Source: Clostridia bacterium
GTDB lineage: Bacteria; Bacillota; Clostridia; UBA1381; UMGS1253
Assembly: GCA_017411585.1 (NCBI GenBank)
Contig: JAFQPV010000121.1
Location: 1 to 13,238 of the forward strand
Length of the DNA stretch: 13,238 nt
Direction: 5' to 3'
Of this stretch, positions 1-7,717 are shown in pieces. Within the stretch, counting starts at the first letter, position 1, and the number at the start of each line of letters is the position of its first letter. The notes under the pieces were generated by a model that was given only the letters and a program-made list of their open reading frames with translations, was not told the DNA's origin and searched no databases. A program made the translations under genes and the position numbers.

Positions 1-146
1 TAGCCGTCCAGTACGTCTGTAATAAATGCAATTACCAATACCGCCATTGCATAATACTCCGCGCTGTTAACCGGCATCATATAAACCAATAAAAACACCG
101 GCATCAAACAAAGCCGAACGCACGTTAGTATATTGGGAATACTCAC
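1..146 (-). CDS. pgsA: CDP-diacylglycerol--glycerol-3-phosphate 3-phosphatidyltransferase, N-terminal part (cut by window edge)
   Basis: Only the first 48 codons lie in the window; the gene runs off the left edge. The translation starts VSIPNILTCVRLCLMPVF, which fits the usual PgsA opening (N-[LI]-P-N-x-L-T-x-x-R-x-x-x-x-P). A hydrophobic first membrane helix follows, and residues 43-48 read TDVLDG, the beginning of the CDP-alcohol phosphotransferase signature D-x-x-D-G-x-x-A-R. By family, the enzyme transfers a phosphatidyl group from CDP-diacylglycerol to glycerol-3-phosphate in the membrane, the committed step to phosphatidylglycerol. The start is GTG at 144-146, chosen because an AGGAGGG site (154-160) sits seven bases upstream and no ATG is near. 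The pfkA stop is 33 bases upstream, so the two are probably co-transcribed. The exact substrate within the CDP-alcohol transferase family cannot be proven from 48 residues. Confidence 0.85.
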   Translation of the reverse strand, partial: MSIPNILTCVRLCLMPVFLLVYMMPVNSAEYYAMAVLVIAFITDVLDG

Positions 147-179
147 GCTTTTTCCCTCCTATAACCTTACTGAAAAAGC

Positions 180-1151
180 TTACCAGCTCATAATCTTGCA
201 AAGACGAATCAAATCCGGATTCATTTCTTTCTTCATTGCAAGTCCTTCATCAATATCGATATCCGTAATCTTATGATCTTGCATTACAATCAAGCGGTTG
301 GATTTGCCCTCCATCAATGCCTCTACAGCCTTAAGCCCCATTTCACTTGCATATACACGGTCATCCACCGTTGGCGAGCCGCCGCGCTGAATGTGTCCTA
401 AAATGGTGGCTGTCGTTTCAATGCCGGTGCGCTTTTCAATTTCCTCTGCCATTTCCAAAGCACCGCCTACACCCTCTGCCACAATTACAAGATAATGGCT
501 CTTTCCGCGATTCTTACCCTCAATAATCGGGCGAAGCACATCCTCATCAAAATCAAATTTTTTCTCCGGGATAATTACTGCCTCCGCACCGCAAGCAATG
601 CCCGCCATTACAGCAATATAACCTGCATCCCTGCCCATAACCTCAATTACGGAGCTGCGTTCGTGACTTGACGCCGTATCACGAATTTTGTCAATCGCAT
701 CTTTTACAGTATTTAAAGCAGTGTCATAACCAATACAGTACTCTGTACAGCCGATATCATTATCAATCGTCGCCGGTATACCAATAGTTCTGATGCCGGC
801 CTTTGCTAAATCGCGCGCACCGCGAAAAGACCCGTCACCACCGATAACAACCAAACCTTCAATGCCGAAAATCTTTGCAATCTCCGCTGCGCGAGCAACG
901 CCCTCCGGCGTAGCAAACTCCTTGCTTCTTGCTGTCTGCAGCACAGTACCGCCACGCTGCAACGTCTCAGATACACTACGCGCATTCATCTCAAAGATAT
1001 CGCCGTTAATTAAGCCGTTATAGCCCTTACGGATACCCATAACCTCAATTCCATTGTATACCGCTGTACGTACAACACTTCGTACCGCTGCATTCATACC
1101 CGGTGCGTCTCCGCCGCTGGTCAATACACCAATCTTTTTAATCTTTTCCAT
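180..1151 (-). CDS. pfkA: ATP-dependent 6-phosphofructokinase
   Basis: A 323-residue protein, the normal bacterial PfkA length. It phosphorylates fructose 6-phosphate to the 1,6-bisphosphate, the committing step of glycolysis, in the cytoplasm as a tetramer. Visible motifs are the ATP loop TSGGDAPGMN (11-20), GGDGS (104-108, with Gly107 marking ATP rather than pyrophosphate use), catalytic TIDND (128-132, base Asp130), Arg165, MGR (172-174), Glu226 and GHIQRGGSP (252-260). Effector-site Arg24, Arg28, Arg157 and Glu190 are kept, so allosteric control by ADP/PEP is plausible. One oddity: the position of E. coli Arg243, a fructose-6-phosphate contact, is Thr247 (codon ACA). The reading frame stays open to 1295, but homology begins at the ATG 1149-1151, which has AGGAGG seven bases upstream. 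The preceding small gene ends 25 bases upstream. Confidence 0.97.
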   Translation of the reverse strand: MEKIKKIGVLTSGGDAPGMNAAVRSVVRTAVYNGIEVMGIRKGYNGLINGDIFEMNARSVSETLQRGGTVLQTARSKEFATPEGVARAAEIAKIFGIEGLVVIGGDGSFRGARDLAKAGIRTIGIPATIDNDIGCTEYCIGYDTALNTVKDAIDKIRDTASSHERSSVIEVMGRDAGYIAVMAGIACGAEAVIIPEKKFDFDEDVLRPIIEGKNRGKSHYLVIVAEGVGGALEMAEEIEKRTGIETTATILGHIQRGGSPTVDDRVYASEMGLKAVEALMEGKSNRLIVMQDHKITDIDIDEGLAMKKEMNPDLIRLCKIMSW

Positions 1152-1176
1152 CGTACTGCCTCCTAAAATGCTCAAA

Positions 1177-1374
1177 TCAAAAGTCAGAATCAATAATAAT
1201 TTCGTGCGCCTGCGCAACCTCGGATTCCGGCACAAGCACTTCAATACTGCCATCCTCCGCCGTCTGCGCATCATAAAGCGGATGCAGGCGAACAATAATA
1301 TCCTTTTGTGCTAAAAGCTCCTTCAAACGCTTTGCCGTTGCTTTGCTTTTTGCAATATAAATTACAGTCCACAT
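1177..1374 (-). CDS. Small conserved-type protein of 65 residues, DUF2007-like (putative)
   Basis: A 65-residue protein starting MWTVIYIAKSKATAKRLKEL and ending in a short acidic tail. The layout is a first beta strand (WTVIYIA), an amphipathic helix with regularly placed Lys/Arg/Leu (9-22), a second strand (IIVRLHPLY) and a third (SIEVLVPESEV) followed by a helix. This is a compact alpha/beta fold like an ACT or DUF2007 domain, the latter named for putative signal-transducing proteins; that assignment is from memory of the sequence pattern and is weak. It has no Cys, no membrane segment and no catalytic signature. The ATG at 1372-1374 has AAGGAGA eight bases upstream, and a probable promoter lies at 1423-1451. 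It sits between dnaE and pfkA, 25 bases from pfkA, so it may be translated with PfkA and act on it, but nothing in the sequence shows that. It is a real gene: good start signal, coding-like composition and tight packing. Confidence 0.8.
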   Translation of the reverse strand: MWTVIYIAKSKATAKRLKELLAQKDIIVRLHPLYDAQTAEDGSIEVLVPESEVAQAHEIIIDSDF

Positions 1375-1422
1375 ACGTTAACTCTCCTTATAAAAAGAGG
1401 ATATTTTTATACATACTACTTT

Positions 1423-1451
1423 ATTTTACACCAATTTTTGTTAAAATGCAA
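1423..1451 (-). promoter_or_regulatory. Probable sigma-A promoter for the small gene and pfkA
   Basis: On the minus strand a TTGCAT -35 box (1446-1451) and a TAAAAT -10 box (1423-1428) are separated by 17 bases. It lies just after the dnaE stop codon in the 84-base gap before the small gene. It would give pfkA and pgsA expression independent of dnaE. Both boxes deviate from consensus, and the gap is A/T-rich, so chance matches are possible. Confidence 0.5.
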
Positions 1452-1458
1452 CTTTTTC

Positions 1459-4400
1459 TTATTTATACTTCACGCAGTCAGCACCAAACAGTTCAACAAG
1501 TGCTGTATTCAGCCCCTCCGTACCATCGCACCAAAGCTCTCGGTTTGTACACTTAATTTCGCTTGTTTTTTCAAAAAATATACATACCGGTACTTCTCCA
1601 CGATGTGTTGCTAAAATTTTCTTTGCTTCACTCCATAGCTGCTCGTCACCATTTTTGATTTTAATATAGAGCTTTTTGGTGTTCTGGCTGTCTACCACGG
1701 CATCCATCGGCGTGATGTTTTCCAAAACGAGCTTCGGCGCCTCATCTTCCCGAAGACTCACGCGCGCCTTGATAAATACAATTTCATCTTCATTAATCAT
1801 CGATGCGCACGTTTCATACTTTTTGGGAAATACAATAACATCTAAGCTGCCATACAAATCTTCAAAGCGCAAAAACGCCATCATGCTAGCACTTTTCGTC
1901 GTTTTATTCCGACGCGCAGTGATAATACCGCCAACGGTCACAAAATCACCGTCTTTAAAACGTCCATCCTCAGCAATGACATATTCGCCGCTTTCTTCCT
2001 GTATTGCCAAGCTATTGATTTCACCGATATTTGCATTTGAAAAACGCGCAATCGTATCTTTATAATCATCGAGCGGGTGCCCGGACAGATACAAGCCAAT
2101 GGTTTCCTTTTCCATGGCGAGCAGTTCACGCTTATCATACTCCGGCATCTGCGGAAACTCGTCGCGACTTGCCTGTGCCGGTTCGTCATCAAAGAGCGAA
2201 AGCTGTCCTTCCGGCACGCCCTTATTGCCCGCACTGATGGTGCCAACCAACTGATCATATACACCAATTAATGTCGCACGCGTTTGTCCTAAAGCATCGA
2301 ACGCACCACAACGAATCAAATTTTCCAGGGAACGCTTATTCAAATCACCGCGAATCATACGTTCTACAAAATCCGTAAAACTTGTAAAAGCACCTTTCGC
2401 CTCTCGCTCCTCAGCAATCTGCACCAACAGCTTATGTCCGACATTTTTAACCGCTTCCAAGCCGAAACGGATATTACCGTCCTCAACCGTAAAACCGTAA
2501 AAGCTTTTATTTACATCCGGCGGCAAAATGTGAATACCTAAACGCTCACACTCTATAATATAACCGACCGTTTTATCCGTGTCGCTCATTGTGCTGCTAA
2601 TCAGCGCTGCCATATACTCCGCAGGATAAAATGTCTTCAGATATGCCGTTTGATAAGCAACAACAGCGTACGCAGCAGCATGTGATTTATTAAATGCATA
2701 GCTTGCAAAATCCATAATTTCGTCAAAAATGCTCTTGGCAATATCCTCCGAAATACCGCGGCTGATTGCACCCTCAATGATAACATTGCCGTCATCATCC
2801 TTTTGGCCGTAGATAAAGTGCAGACGTTCCTTTTCCATAACATCATGCTTTTTCTTGCTCATGGCACGGCGAAGCAAATCCGCTTTGCCAAGCGAATACC
2901 CGGCAAGCTTTTGTACAATCTGTAAAACCTGCTCCTGATATATAATACAGCCGTAGGTCACATCCAAAATAGACTCCAACATCGGGTGCTTATACGTAAT
3001 CTTGTCCGGATTATTTTTATTTCGAATGTAGCGCGGAATCTGTTCCATCGGACCCGGTCGGTACAACGAAATACCGGCAATAATATCTTCCAGTGAATTC
3101 GGGCGCAGCTCCTTCATGAAGTCACGCATACCGCCGCTCTCCAACTGGAATATACCTGAAGTTTCCCCTGATGAAATGGCTTCAAACACTTCGGTGTCCG
3201 TATACTCTAACATGGATAAATCCAATACAATTCCTTTTGTTTTCTTTATGTTCTCTATGGCATTTGCAATAACAGTTAGGTTGCGCAAACCCAAAAAGTC
3301 CATCTTCAGCAAACCAAGGTCACTTAAATTGTCCATGTGATACTGTGTCGTAATAACATCCTTGGCAAACTGTAATGGCACATGGTGCGACACCGGTTCT
3401 CCGGAAATTACAACGCCGGCTGCGTGCACACCGCTGTGGCGCGGTAAGCCTTCTATTGCCATCGCCGTATCCAAAAGCGCCTTGATGCTTTCATCCTGCT
3501 CATAAAGCTCTTCAAGCTCGCGGCTGATTTCAAGCGCCTTCGCAATTGTCATCTTCAAGTCCGTCGGCACAAGCTTTGCCACACGGTCCACCGTTGCAAG
3601 CGGAATATTCAACGTTCTGCCCACATCGCGAATTGCCGCACGCGCCTTCAGCGTACCAAAAGTAATAATCTGCGCCACACGGTCAGCACCGTATTTGCGA
3701 TTCACGTAGTCAATCACCTCGCCGCGGCGCTCAATACAAAAGTCCGTATCAATATCCGGCATGCTTACACGCTCCGGATTCAAGAAACGCTCAAAAAGCA
3801 AATTGTATCGCAACGGGTCAATCGTCGTAATATCCAATGTATAGGCGACAATACTGCCTGCCCCCGAGCCTCTGCCCGGACCAACTGCAATTCCGTTGTC
3901 TTTGGCAAATTTTATAAAGTCCCATACGATGAGAAAATAATCGACATATCCCATCGAGGAAATAACGCTAAGTTCATACTCCAAACGGTCTGTATGCTCT
4001 TTCGTAATTTCCGGATAGCGCTTTGCCAAACCATCCCTACACAGCTTCTCCAGATATTCATAAGAGGTGTACCCTTCCGGCACATCAAATTTCGGCAAGT
4101 GCACCTTGTCAAAATCAAAGGTAACATTACAGCGTTCAGCAATTTTATTCGTGTTCTCTATCGCTTCCGGAATCCAAGAAAACAGTTCCGCCATTTCCGT
4201 ACCGCTTTTTAAATAGAATTCATCCGAGCCAAACCGCATACGATCCGGATCATCCACCGTCTTGCCCATTTGAATACACATAAGTACATCCTGATACTGT
4301 GCATCTTCTTTTCGAATATAATGCAGGTCATTTGTACAAACAAGCGGTGCATCAATCTCGCGCGCCAATCGCACAAGTGCCGGATTCGTCTTCTTTTGCT

Positions 4401-4953
4401 CCTCCAATCCGTGGTCCTGCAATTCAATATAGTAATTCTCTTTCCCAAAAAGATTTTGGTAATAAAGTGCAGTTTCTTTCGCTTCCGCATAGTTACCGTC
4501 CAAAAGCAAACTCGGTAACTCGCCGGCAAGACATGCCGAAAGACAAATAAGTCCTTCATTGTGGCGTTCAAGCAGTTCTCTGTCCACACGCGGTTTATAA
4601 TAAAATCCTTCTGTAAATGCATCCGAAACCATTTGAATCAAGTTCTGATAGCCAACATTGTCTTTACACAACAAAACAAGATGGTGATTGCGCGCATCCA
4701 TCTCATGCGATTTATCAAAGCGCGTTCTCGGACATACATAAACCTCACAACCGATGATTGGTTTGATGCCTTCCGCCGTTGCTGCCTTGTAAAAATCCAC
4801 CGCACCATACATAACCCCGTGATCTGTCATTGCAATGGCGTCCATATTCATCTGCTTTGCCGTCTCCACCAGTTTTTTTACCGGCGCAGCTCCGTCCAAA
4901 AGTGAATATTCCGTATGTACATGTAAATGTGTAAACTTAATGGTATCTATCAT
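1459..4953 (-). CDS. dnaE: DNA polymerase III alpha subunit (DnaE type, with PHP domain)
   Basis: A 1164-residue replicative polymerase subunit of family C, of normal DnaE length. It starts with a PHP domain (about 1-215; LHVHTEYS at 10-17, TDHG at 43-46, TNDLH at 207-211). The polymerase core follows, with catalytic Asp400 and Asp402 in PDIDTDF (399-405) and Asp552 in KMDFLGL. Then come the fingers region around YRPGPMEQIP (631-640), a helix-hairpin-helix region near 805-890, a clamp-binding pentapeptide QLSLF (917-921) and an OB fold (about 1003-1085). The PHP domain is not split by an inserted exonuclease, so this is DnaE and not PolC. In Firmicutes, DnaE extends primers beside PolC; no polC is in view. 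The start ATG has GAGG eight bases upstream, and whiA ends 41 bases upstream. All nine usual PHP metal ligands look present. Confidence 0.98.
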   Translation of the reverse strand: MIDTIKFTHLHVHTEYSLLDGAAPVKKLVETAKQMNMDAIAMTDHGVMYGAVDFYKAATAEGIKPIIGCEVYVCPRTRFDKSHEMDARNHHLVLLCKDNVGYQNLIQMVSDAFTEGFYYKPRVDRELLERHNEGLICLSACLAGELPSLLLDGNYAEAKETALYYQNLFGKENYYIELQDHGLEEQKKTNPALVRLAREIDAPLVCTNDLHYIRKEDAQYQDVLMCIQMGKTVDDPDRMRFGSDEFYLKSGTEMAELFSWIPEAIENTNKIAERCNVTFDFDKVHLPKFDVPEGYTSYEYLEKLCRDGLAKRYPEITKEHTDRLEYELSVISSMGYVDYFLIVWDFIKFAKDNGIAVGPGRGSGAGSIVAYTLDITTIDPLRYNLLFERFLNPERVSMPDIDTDFCIERRGEVIDYVNRKYGADRVAQIITFGTLKARAAIRDVGRTLNIPLATVDRVAKLVPTDLKMTIAKALEISRELEELYEQDESIKALLDTAMAIEGLPRHSGVHAAGVVISGEPVSHHVPLQFAKDVITTQYHMDNLSDLGLLKMDFLGLRNLTVIANAIENIKKTKGIVLDLSMLEYTDTEVFEAISSGETSGIFQLESGGMRDFMKELRPNSLEDIIAGISLYRPGPMEQIPRYIRNKNNPDKITYKHPMLESILDVTYGCIIYQEQVLQIVQKLAGYSLGKADLLRRAMSKKKHDVMEKERLHFIYGQKDDDGNVIIEGAISRGISEDIAKSIFDEIMDFASYAFNKSHAAAYAVVAYQTAYLKTFYPAEYMAALISSTMSDTDKTVGYIIECERLGIHILPPDVNKSFYGFTVEDGNIRFGLEAVKNVGHKLLVQIAEEREAKGAFTSFTDFVERMIRGDLNKRSLENLIRCGAFDALGQTRATLIGVYDQLVGTISAGNKGVPEGQLSLFDDEPAQASRDEFPQMPEYDKRELLAMEKETIGLYLSGHPLDDYKDTIARFSNANIGEINSLAIQEESGEYVIAEDGRFKDGDFVTVGGIITARRNKTTKSASMMAFLRFEDLYGSLDVIVFPKKYETCASMINEDEIVFIKARVSLREDEAPKLVLENITPMDAVVDSQNTKKLYIKIKNGDEQLWSEAKKILATHRGEVPVCIFFEKTSEIKCTNRELWCDGTEGLNTALVELFGADCVKYK

Positions 4954-4974
4954 AATTCATTCCTCTATCCCAGC

Positions 4975-4994
4975 AAGTTAGTTATATCTAACTT
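4975..4994 (-). repeat. Short inverted repeat between whiA and dnaE
   Basis: A perfect seven-base stem (AAGTTAG / CTAACTT) with a six-base loop begins directly at the whiA stop codon and ends 21 bases before the dnaE start. On the transcribed strand no run of T follows it (GCTGGG comes next), so it is a poor terminator. It could stabilise or separate the whiA part of the message. Such a short A/T-rich stem may also be chance. Confidence 0.4.
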
Positions 4995-5885
4995 TTATAA
5001 ACTATCTGCAATCGCCAGTAGCTTTGCAAGGCGATGATTTGCGCCCGATTTTCCAATTGGTGGGGACAAAGTCAATGCCAAATCCTTTAGCGCAAGCTCC
5101 GGATTTTCCAAACGCGCTCTCGCCATCTCATAGAGCTGTGGCGGCAACGCATCCAACCCGATAACGCGGTCAATCTTATGTATAGCTTCGAGTTGTTTTT
5201 GCGCTGCATCCATTGTCTTCGTTAGATTTGCACTGTCGCAGTTCACCTGGCGGTTCACGCGATTTCTCAACTCACGTTCAATCTTTATATTATAAAAATT
5301 CATCATGGTTGTTCCTGCACCGATTAGCCCCAACAGCTCTGCAATTGCTTCGCTGTCCTTTAAGTAAATCACAAAATGATTCTTTCGCGCTGTCATTCCG
5401 GCAATATATCCGCAGCTCGCAAGCTGCTGTGTAAAAAACTCTGCAAAACTTTGGTTAGTCGTTACAAACTCAAGGTGGTAATTCTTTTCCGGGTCCGCAA
5501 CGGAGCCACCCCCTAAAAACGCGCCGCGCAGGAAACTTGCTCTGCAGCATTCTAACTCAATCGACGCAAAACACGGCATCAACGTTTCGCTCAGTTCTAA
5601 TGTGCGCAACAGGCTCTGAATTGCTTTCTCGCCGCAAAGCACTACAGTATACCAACCGCCTGCCTTCTTTGGTGCCTCAAGCACAACCTCATTCGACAAC
5701 ATGACCTCTTGCATCAGCGCAAAAATACGGTCTGCAATGTTTTTATTTTCAATATTCAATTTCAGTGTGCCCTTGCGTAGCGTTCCGGCAAAGCAAACAA
5801 GAGCTGCAAGCTCGCTTCGCTTGCAGCACCATGTGTCAGCTTCCATCCTGCATAAAGAATTTTTTGTTTCCGTAGAGAAAGTCAT
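4995..5885 (-). CDS. whiA: DNA-binding protein WhiA
   Basis: A 296-residue protein, slightly shorter than most WhiA (about 310-330). The N-terminal half contains the degenerate LAGLIDADG-homing-endonuclease fold, seen as RGAFLGGGSVADPEKNYHLE (120-139). The C-terminal third (about 215-296) is the WhiA helix-turn-helix domain, with LENPELALKDLA (259-270) and SPPIGKSGANHRLAKL (274-289). By family it binds DNA and is needed for sporulation-septation in Streptomyces; in Bacillus it affects division and chromosome segregation. The endonuclease-type catalytic residues are not kept in the family, so it is a binder and not a nuclease. Its start lies only three bases after the rapZ stop, with the GAGG site inside the end of rapZ, so the two are translationally coupled. 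The usual yvcK gene between them is absent. Confidence 0.95.
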   Translation of the reverse strand: MTFSTETKNSLCRMEADTWCCKRSELAALVCFAGTLRKGTLKLNIENKNIADRIFALMQEVMLSNEVVLEAPKKAGGWYTVVLCGEKAIQSLLRTLELSETLMPCFASIELECCRASFLRGAFLGGGSVADPEKNYHLEFVTTNQSFAEFFTQQLASCGYIAGMTARKNHFVIYLKDSEAIAELLGLIGAGTTMMNFYNIKIERELRNRVNRQVNCDSANLTKTMDAAQKQLEAIHKIDRVIGLDALPPQLYEMARARLENPELALKDLALTLSPPIGKSGANHRLAKLLAIADSL

Positions 5886-5888
5886 CCC

Positions 5889-6749
5889 TTAAACCTCACG
5901 TTGAATATCTCTGTGTGTTACAACGGCATTGTAACCGTTTTCCTTAAGAAAACGATACAGTTCCATCGCCAATGTCACGCTTCTGTGGTGTCCGCCCGTG
6001 CAACCAATACCGATAACGAGCTGACTTTTACCTTCTTCAATATAATATGGAATCAAATAGGATACCATATCCTTGAGCTTTTCTAAAAATTTCTGCGTTT
6101 GCTCAAATTTCATTACATATGAAGAAACACATTCCTCTAAGCCTGTATGATGCTTTAATGCATCCTTATAGTACGGATTCGGCAAAAAGCGCACATCAAA
6201 TACAAGGTCACCGTCCAACACAATACCGTACTTGTAGCCGAACGAGGTGACATTAATCACGATAGAGCGCTCCGCACCGCCTTCCGATGCGATTTCGCGC
6301 ACCGTTTCCTTTAACTGTGCTGTGCTTAAATTAGATGTGTCAATTATATGGTTTGCTTTATTTCTAACATATTCCAGAATTTCGCGCTCTTTCTTGATTG
6401 CATCAATCAGTCTTCCATCACGCGCAAGCGGATGCATTCTTCTTGTCTCTTTATAGCGCTTTACAAGCACATCATCCTTTGCATCCAAAAACAGCACATC
6501 ATACGAATATCCGGATGCCTTCAAGTTATTAAGCTCGTTAAACAGCTCCGAAAACATATCACCACCACGAATATCGACAACCATTGCAATCTTATCAATT
6601 TTACCGTTAGATGCATAAAAAATCTCAGCCAACTTCGGAATCAATGCCGGCGGCATATTATCGATGCAGTAATAATCCATATCCTCCAAGCATCGAATGA
6701 CCTGCGTTTTACCGGCGCCGGACAAACCGGTTATAATCATAAAGCGCAT
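5889..6749 (-). CDS. rapZ: RNase adapter / nucleotide-binding protein RapZ (YvcJ family)
   Basis: A 286-residue protein of normal RapZ length. A P-loop nucleotide-binding domain occupies about 1-150: Walker A GLSGAGKT (8-15), VVDIRGG (57-63) and RRMHPL (103-108). The C-terminal domain shows SFGYKYG (169-175), FDVRFLPNPYY (184-194) and GCTGGHHRSV (249-258), the most conserved stretch of the family. In E. coli RapZ senses glucosamine-6-phosphate and presents the GlmZ RNA to RNase E; in Bacillus YvcJ hydrolyses GTP and affects competence. The RNA-adapter role is not established for Clostridia, so only the family is certain. It lies 29 bases after murB with a GGAAGG site seven bases before the ATG, next to a cell-wall precursor gene, which fits a role linked to amino-sugar supply. 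Confidence 0.95.
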   Translation of the reverse strand: MRFMIITGLSGAGKTQVIRCLEDMDYYCIDNMPPALIPKLAEIFYASNGKIDKIAMVVDIRGGDMFSELFNELNNLKASGYSYDVLFLDAKDDVLVKRYKETRRMHPLARDGRLIDAIKKEREILEYVRNKANHIIDTSNLSTAQLKETVREIASEGGAERSIVINVTSFGYKYGIVLDGDLVFDVRFLPNPYYKDALKHHTGLEECVSSYVMKFEQTQKFLEKLKDMVSYLIPYYIEEGKSQLVIGIGCTGGHHRSVTLAMELYRFLKENGYNAVVTHRDIQREV

Positions 6750-6778
6750 ATTACCGCCTTCCTTTCTGTGGTGTTTTC

Positions 6779-7696
6779 CTAAATCTCAAATCCAAGTGTT
6801 TTGACTTCACACTCTAATAAAATACCATTTTTTTCTTTAATCGTTTTTTGAATATGTCGAATAACTGCGCACACGTCTGCTGCCGTTGCACCACCCATAT
6901 TCACAATAAAGCCCGCATGCTTTTCCGAAACGGCAGCCCCGCCAATTTTGTATCCCTTTAGTCCCGCCTGTTCAATTAATGCGCCGGCAAAATGTCCCTC
7001 CGGGCGTTTGAACACAGAACCGCAGCTCGGATATTCCAAGGGTTGCTTATCACTTCTGCGCTTTGCAAAATCTGCCATAGCGTTCTCTATTTCCGTCTTG
7101 TCACCGGGTTGCAATTTGAACACAACCTCCAAAACAATATAACCTTGACGTAAAAAGATACTGTTTCGGTATCCAAATTGACATTCCTGCGGCAAAAGCG
7201 TTTTCACGCTGTCTTCCGCCGGGCAATAACATGTCACAGATTCAAGCACCTGTGAAATCTCGCCACCATATGCACCCGCATTCATCGCTACAGAGCCGCC
7301 AACTGCACCGAAAATACCGGAAATTGCTTCCATGCCTGTAAGTCCCTGCTCTGCCGCAACACGCGCAACACGGCTTAAAAGAACACCAGCGCCTGCTCGG
7401 ATGCAGCATCCATCCACTTCCAGCTTGCGCATATTCTTACCGCAAATTATCACCACGCCGCGAAATCCGTCGTCGCCAACCAACAGATTTGTACCGCCAC
7501 CCATAACAAAGCAAGGCACTTTCTCTGCTGCGCACGCCTCTAATATGACTTTAATTTGTGCGGCATCCCTTGGAAAAACTGCACAGTCTGCATTTCCGCC
7601 AATTTGATACGCCGTGTGTTTTCGCATCGGTTCATCATACAATGCTTCAATATTCTCTTTTGCAAGTACGTCTTTAAAGCTTTGTGATAAAGACAT
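6779..7696 (-). CDS. murB: UDP-N-acetylenolpyruvoylglucosamine reductase
   Basis: A 305-residue cytoplasmic FAD enzyme that uses NADPH to reduce UDP-GlcNAc-enolpyruvate to UDP-MurNAc, the second committed step of peptidoglycan synthesis. The FAD-binding part shows MGGGTNLLV (65-73) and VGGSVAMNAGAYGGE (132-146). The active site shows YRNSIF (176-181, with Arg177), GSVFKRP (226-232, with proton donor Ser227) and the terminal ECEVKTLG (295-302, with Glu297 as probable catalytic acid). Its length and lack of the extra Tyr loop place it among type II MurB, as in other Gram-positives. The common GIPG motif is GIFG here (127-130), with Phe replacing Pro. The ATG at 7694-7696 has AGGAGG five bases upstream. 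It follows the ROK kinase by 21 bases and precedes rapZ by 29. Confidence 0.96.
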   Translation of the reverse strand: MSLSQSFKDVLAKENIEALYDEPMRKHTAYQIGGNADCAVFPRDAAQIKVILEACAAEKVPCFVMGGGTNLLVGDDGFRGVVIICGKNMRKLEVDGCCIRAGAGVLLSRVARVAAEQGLTGMEAISGIFGAVGGSVAMNAGAYGGEISQVLESVTCYCPAEDSVKTLLPQECQFGYRNSIFLRQGYIVLEVVFKLQPGDKTEIENAMADFAKRRSDKQPLEYPSCGSVFKRPEGHFAGALIEQAGLKGYKIGGAAVSEKHAGFIVNMGGATAADVCAVIRHIQKTIKEKNGILLECEVKTLGFEI

Positions 7697-7717
7697 AGCT
7701 GCCTCCTAATTTATAAA

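Noticed and set aside
1152..1295. Possible 48-residue N-terminal extension of pfkA
   Set aside because: The extension is Arg-rich, overlaps the small gene and has no ribosome site. PfkA homology begins at 1151, which has a perfectly placed AGGAGG.
4209..4622. Open frame of 137 codons on the minus strand within dnaE
   Set aside because: An out-of-frame shadow of dnaE. The translation is rich in Arg, Cys and Met and has no start signal.
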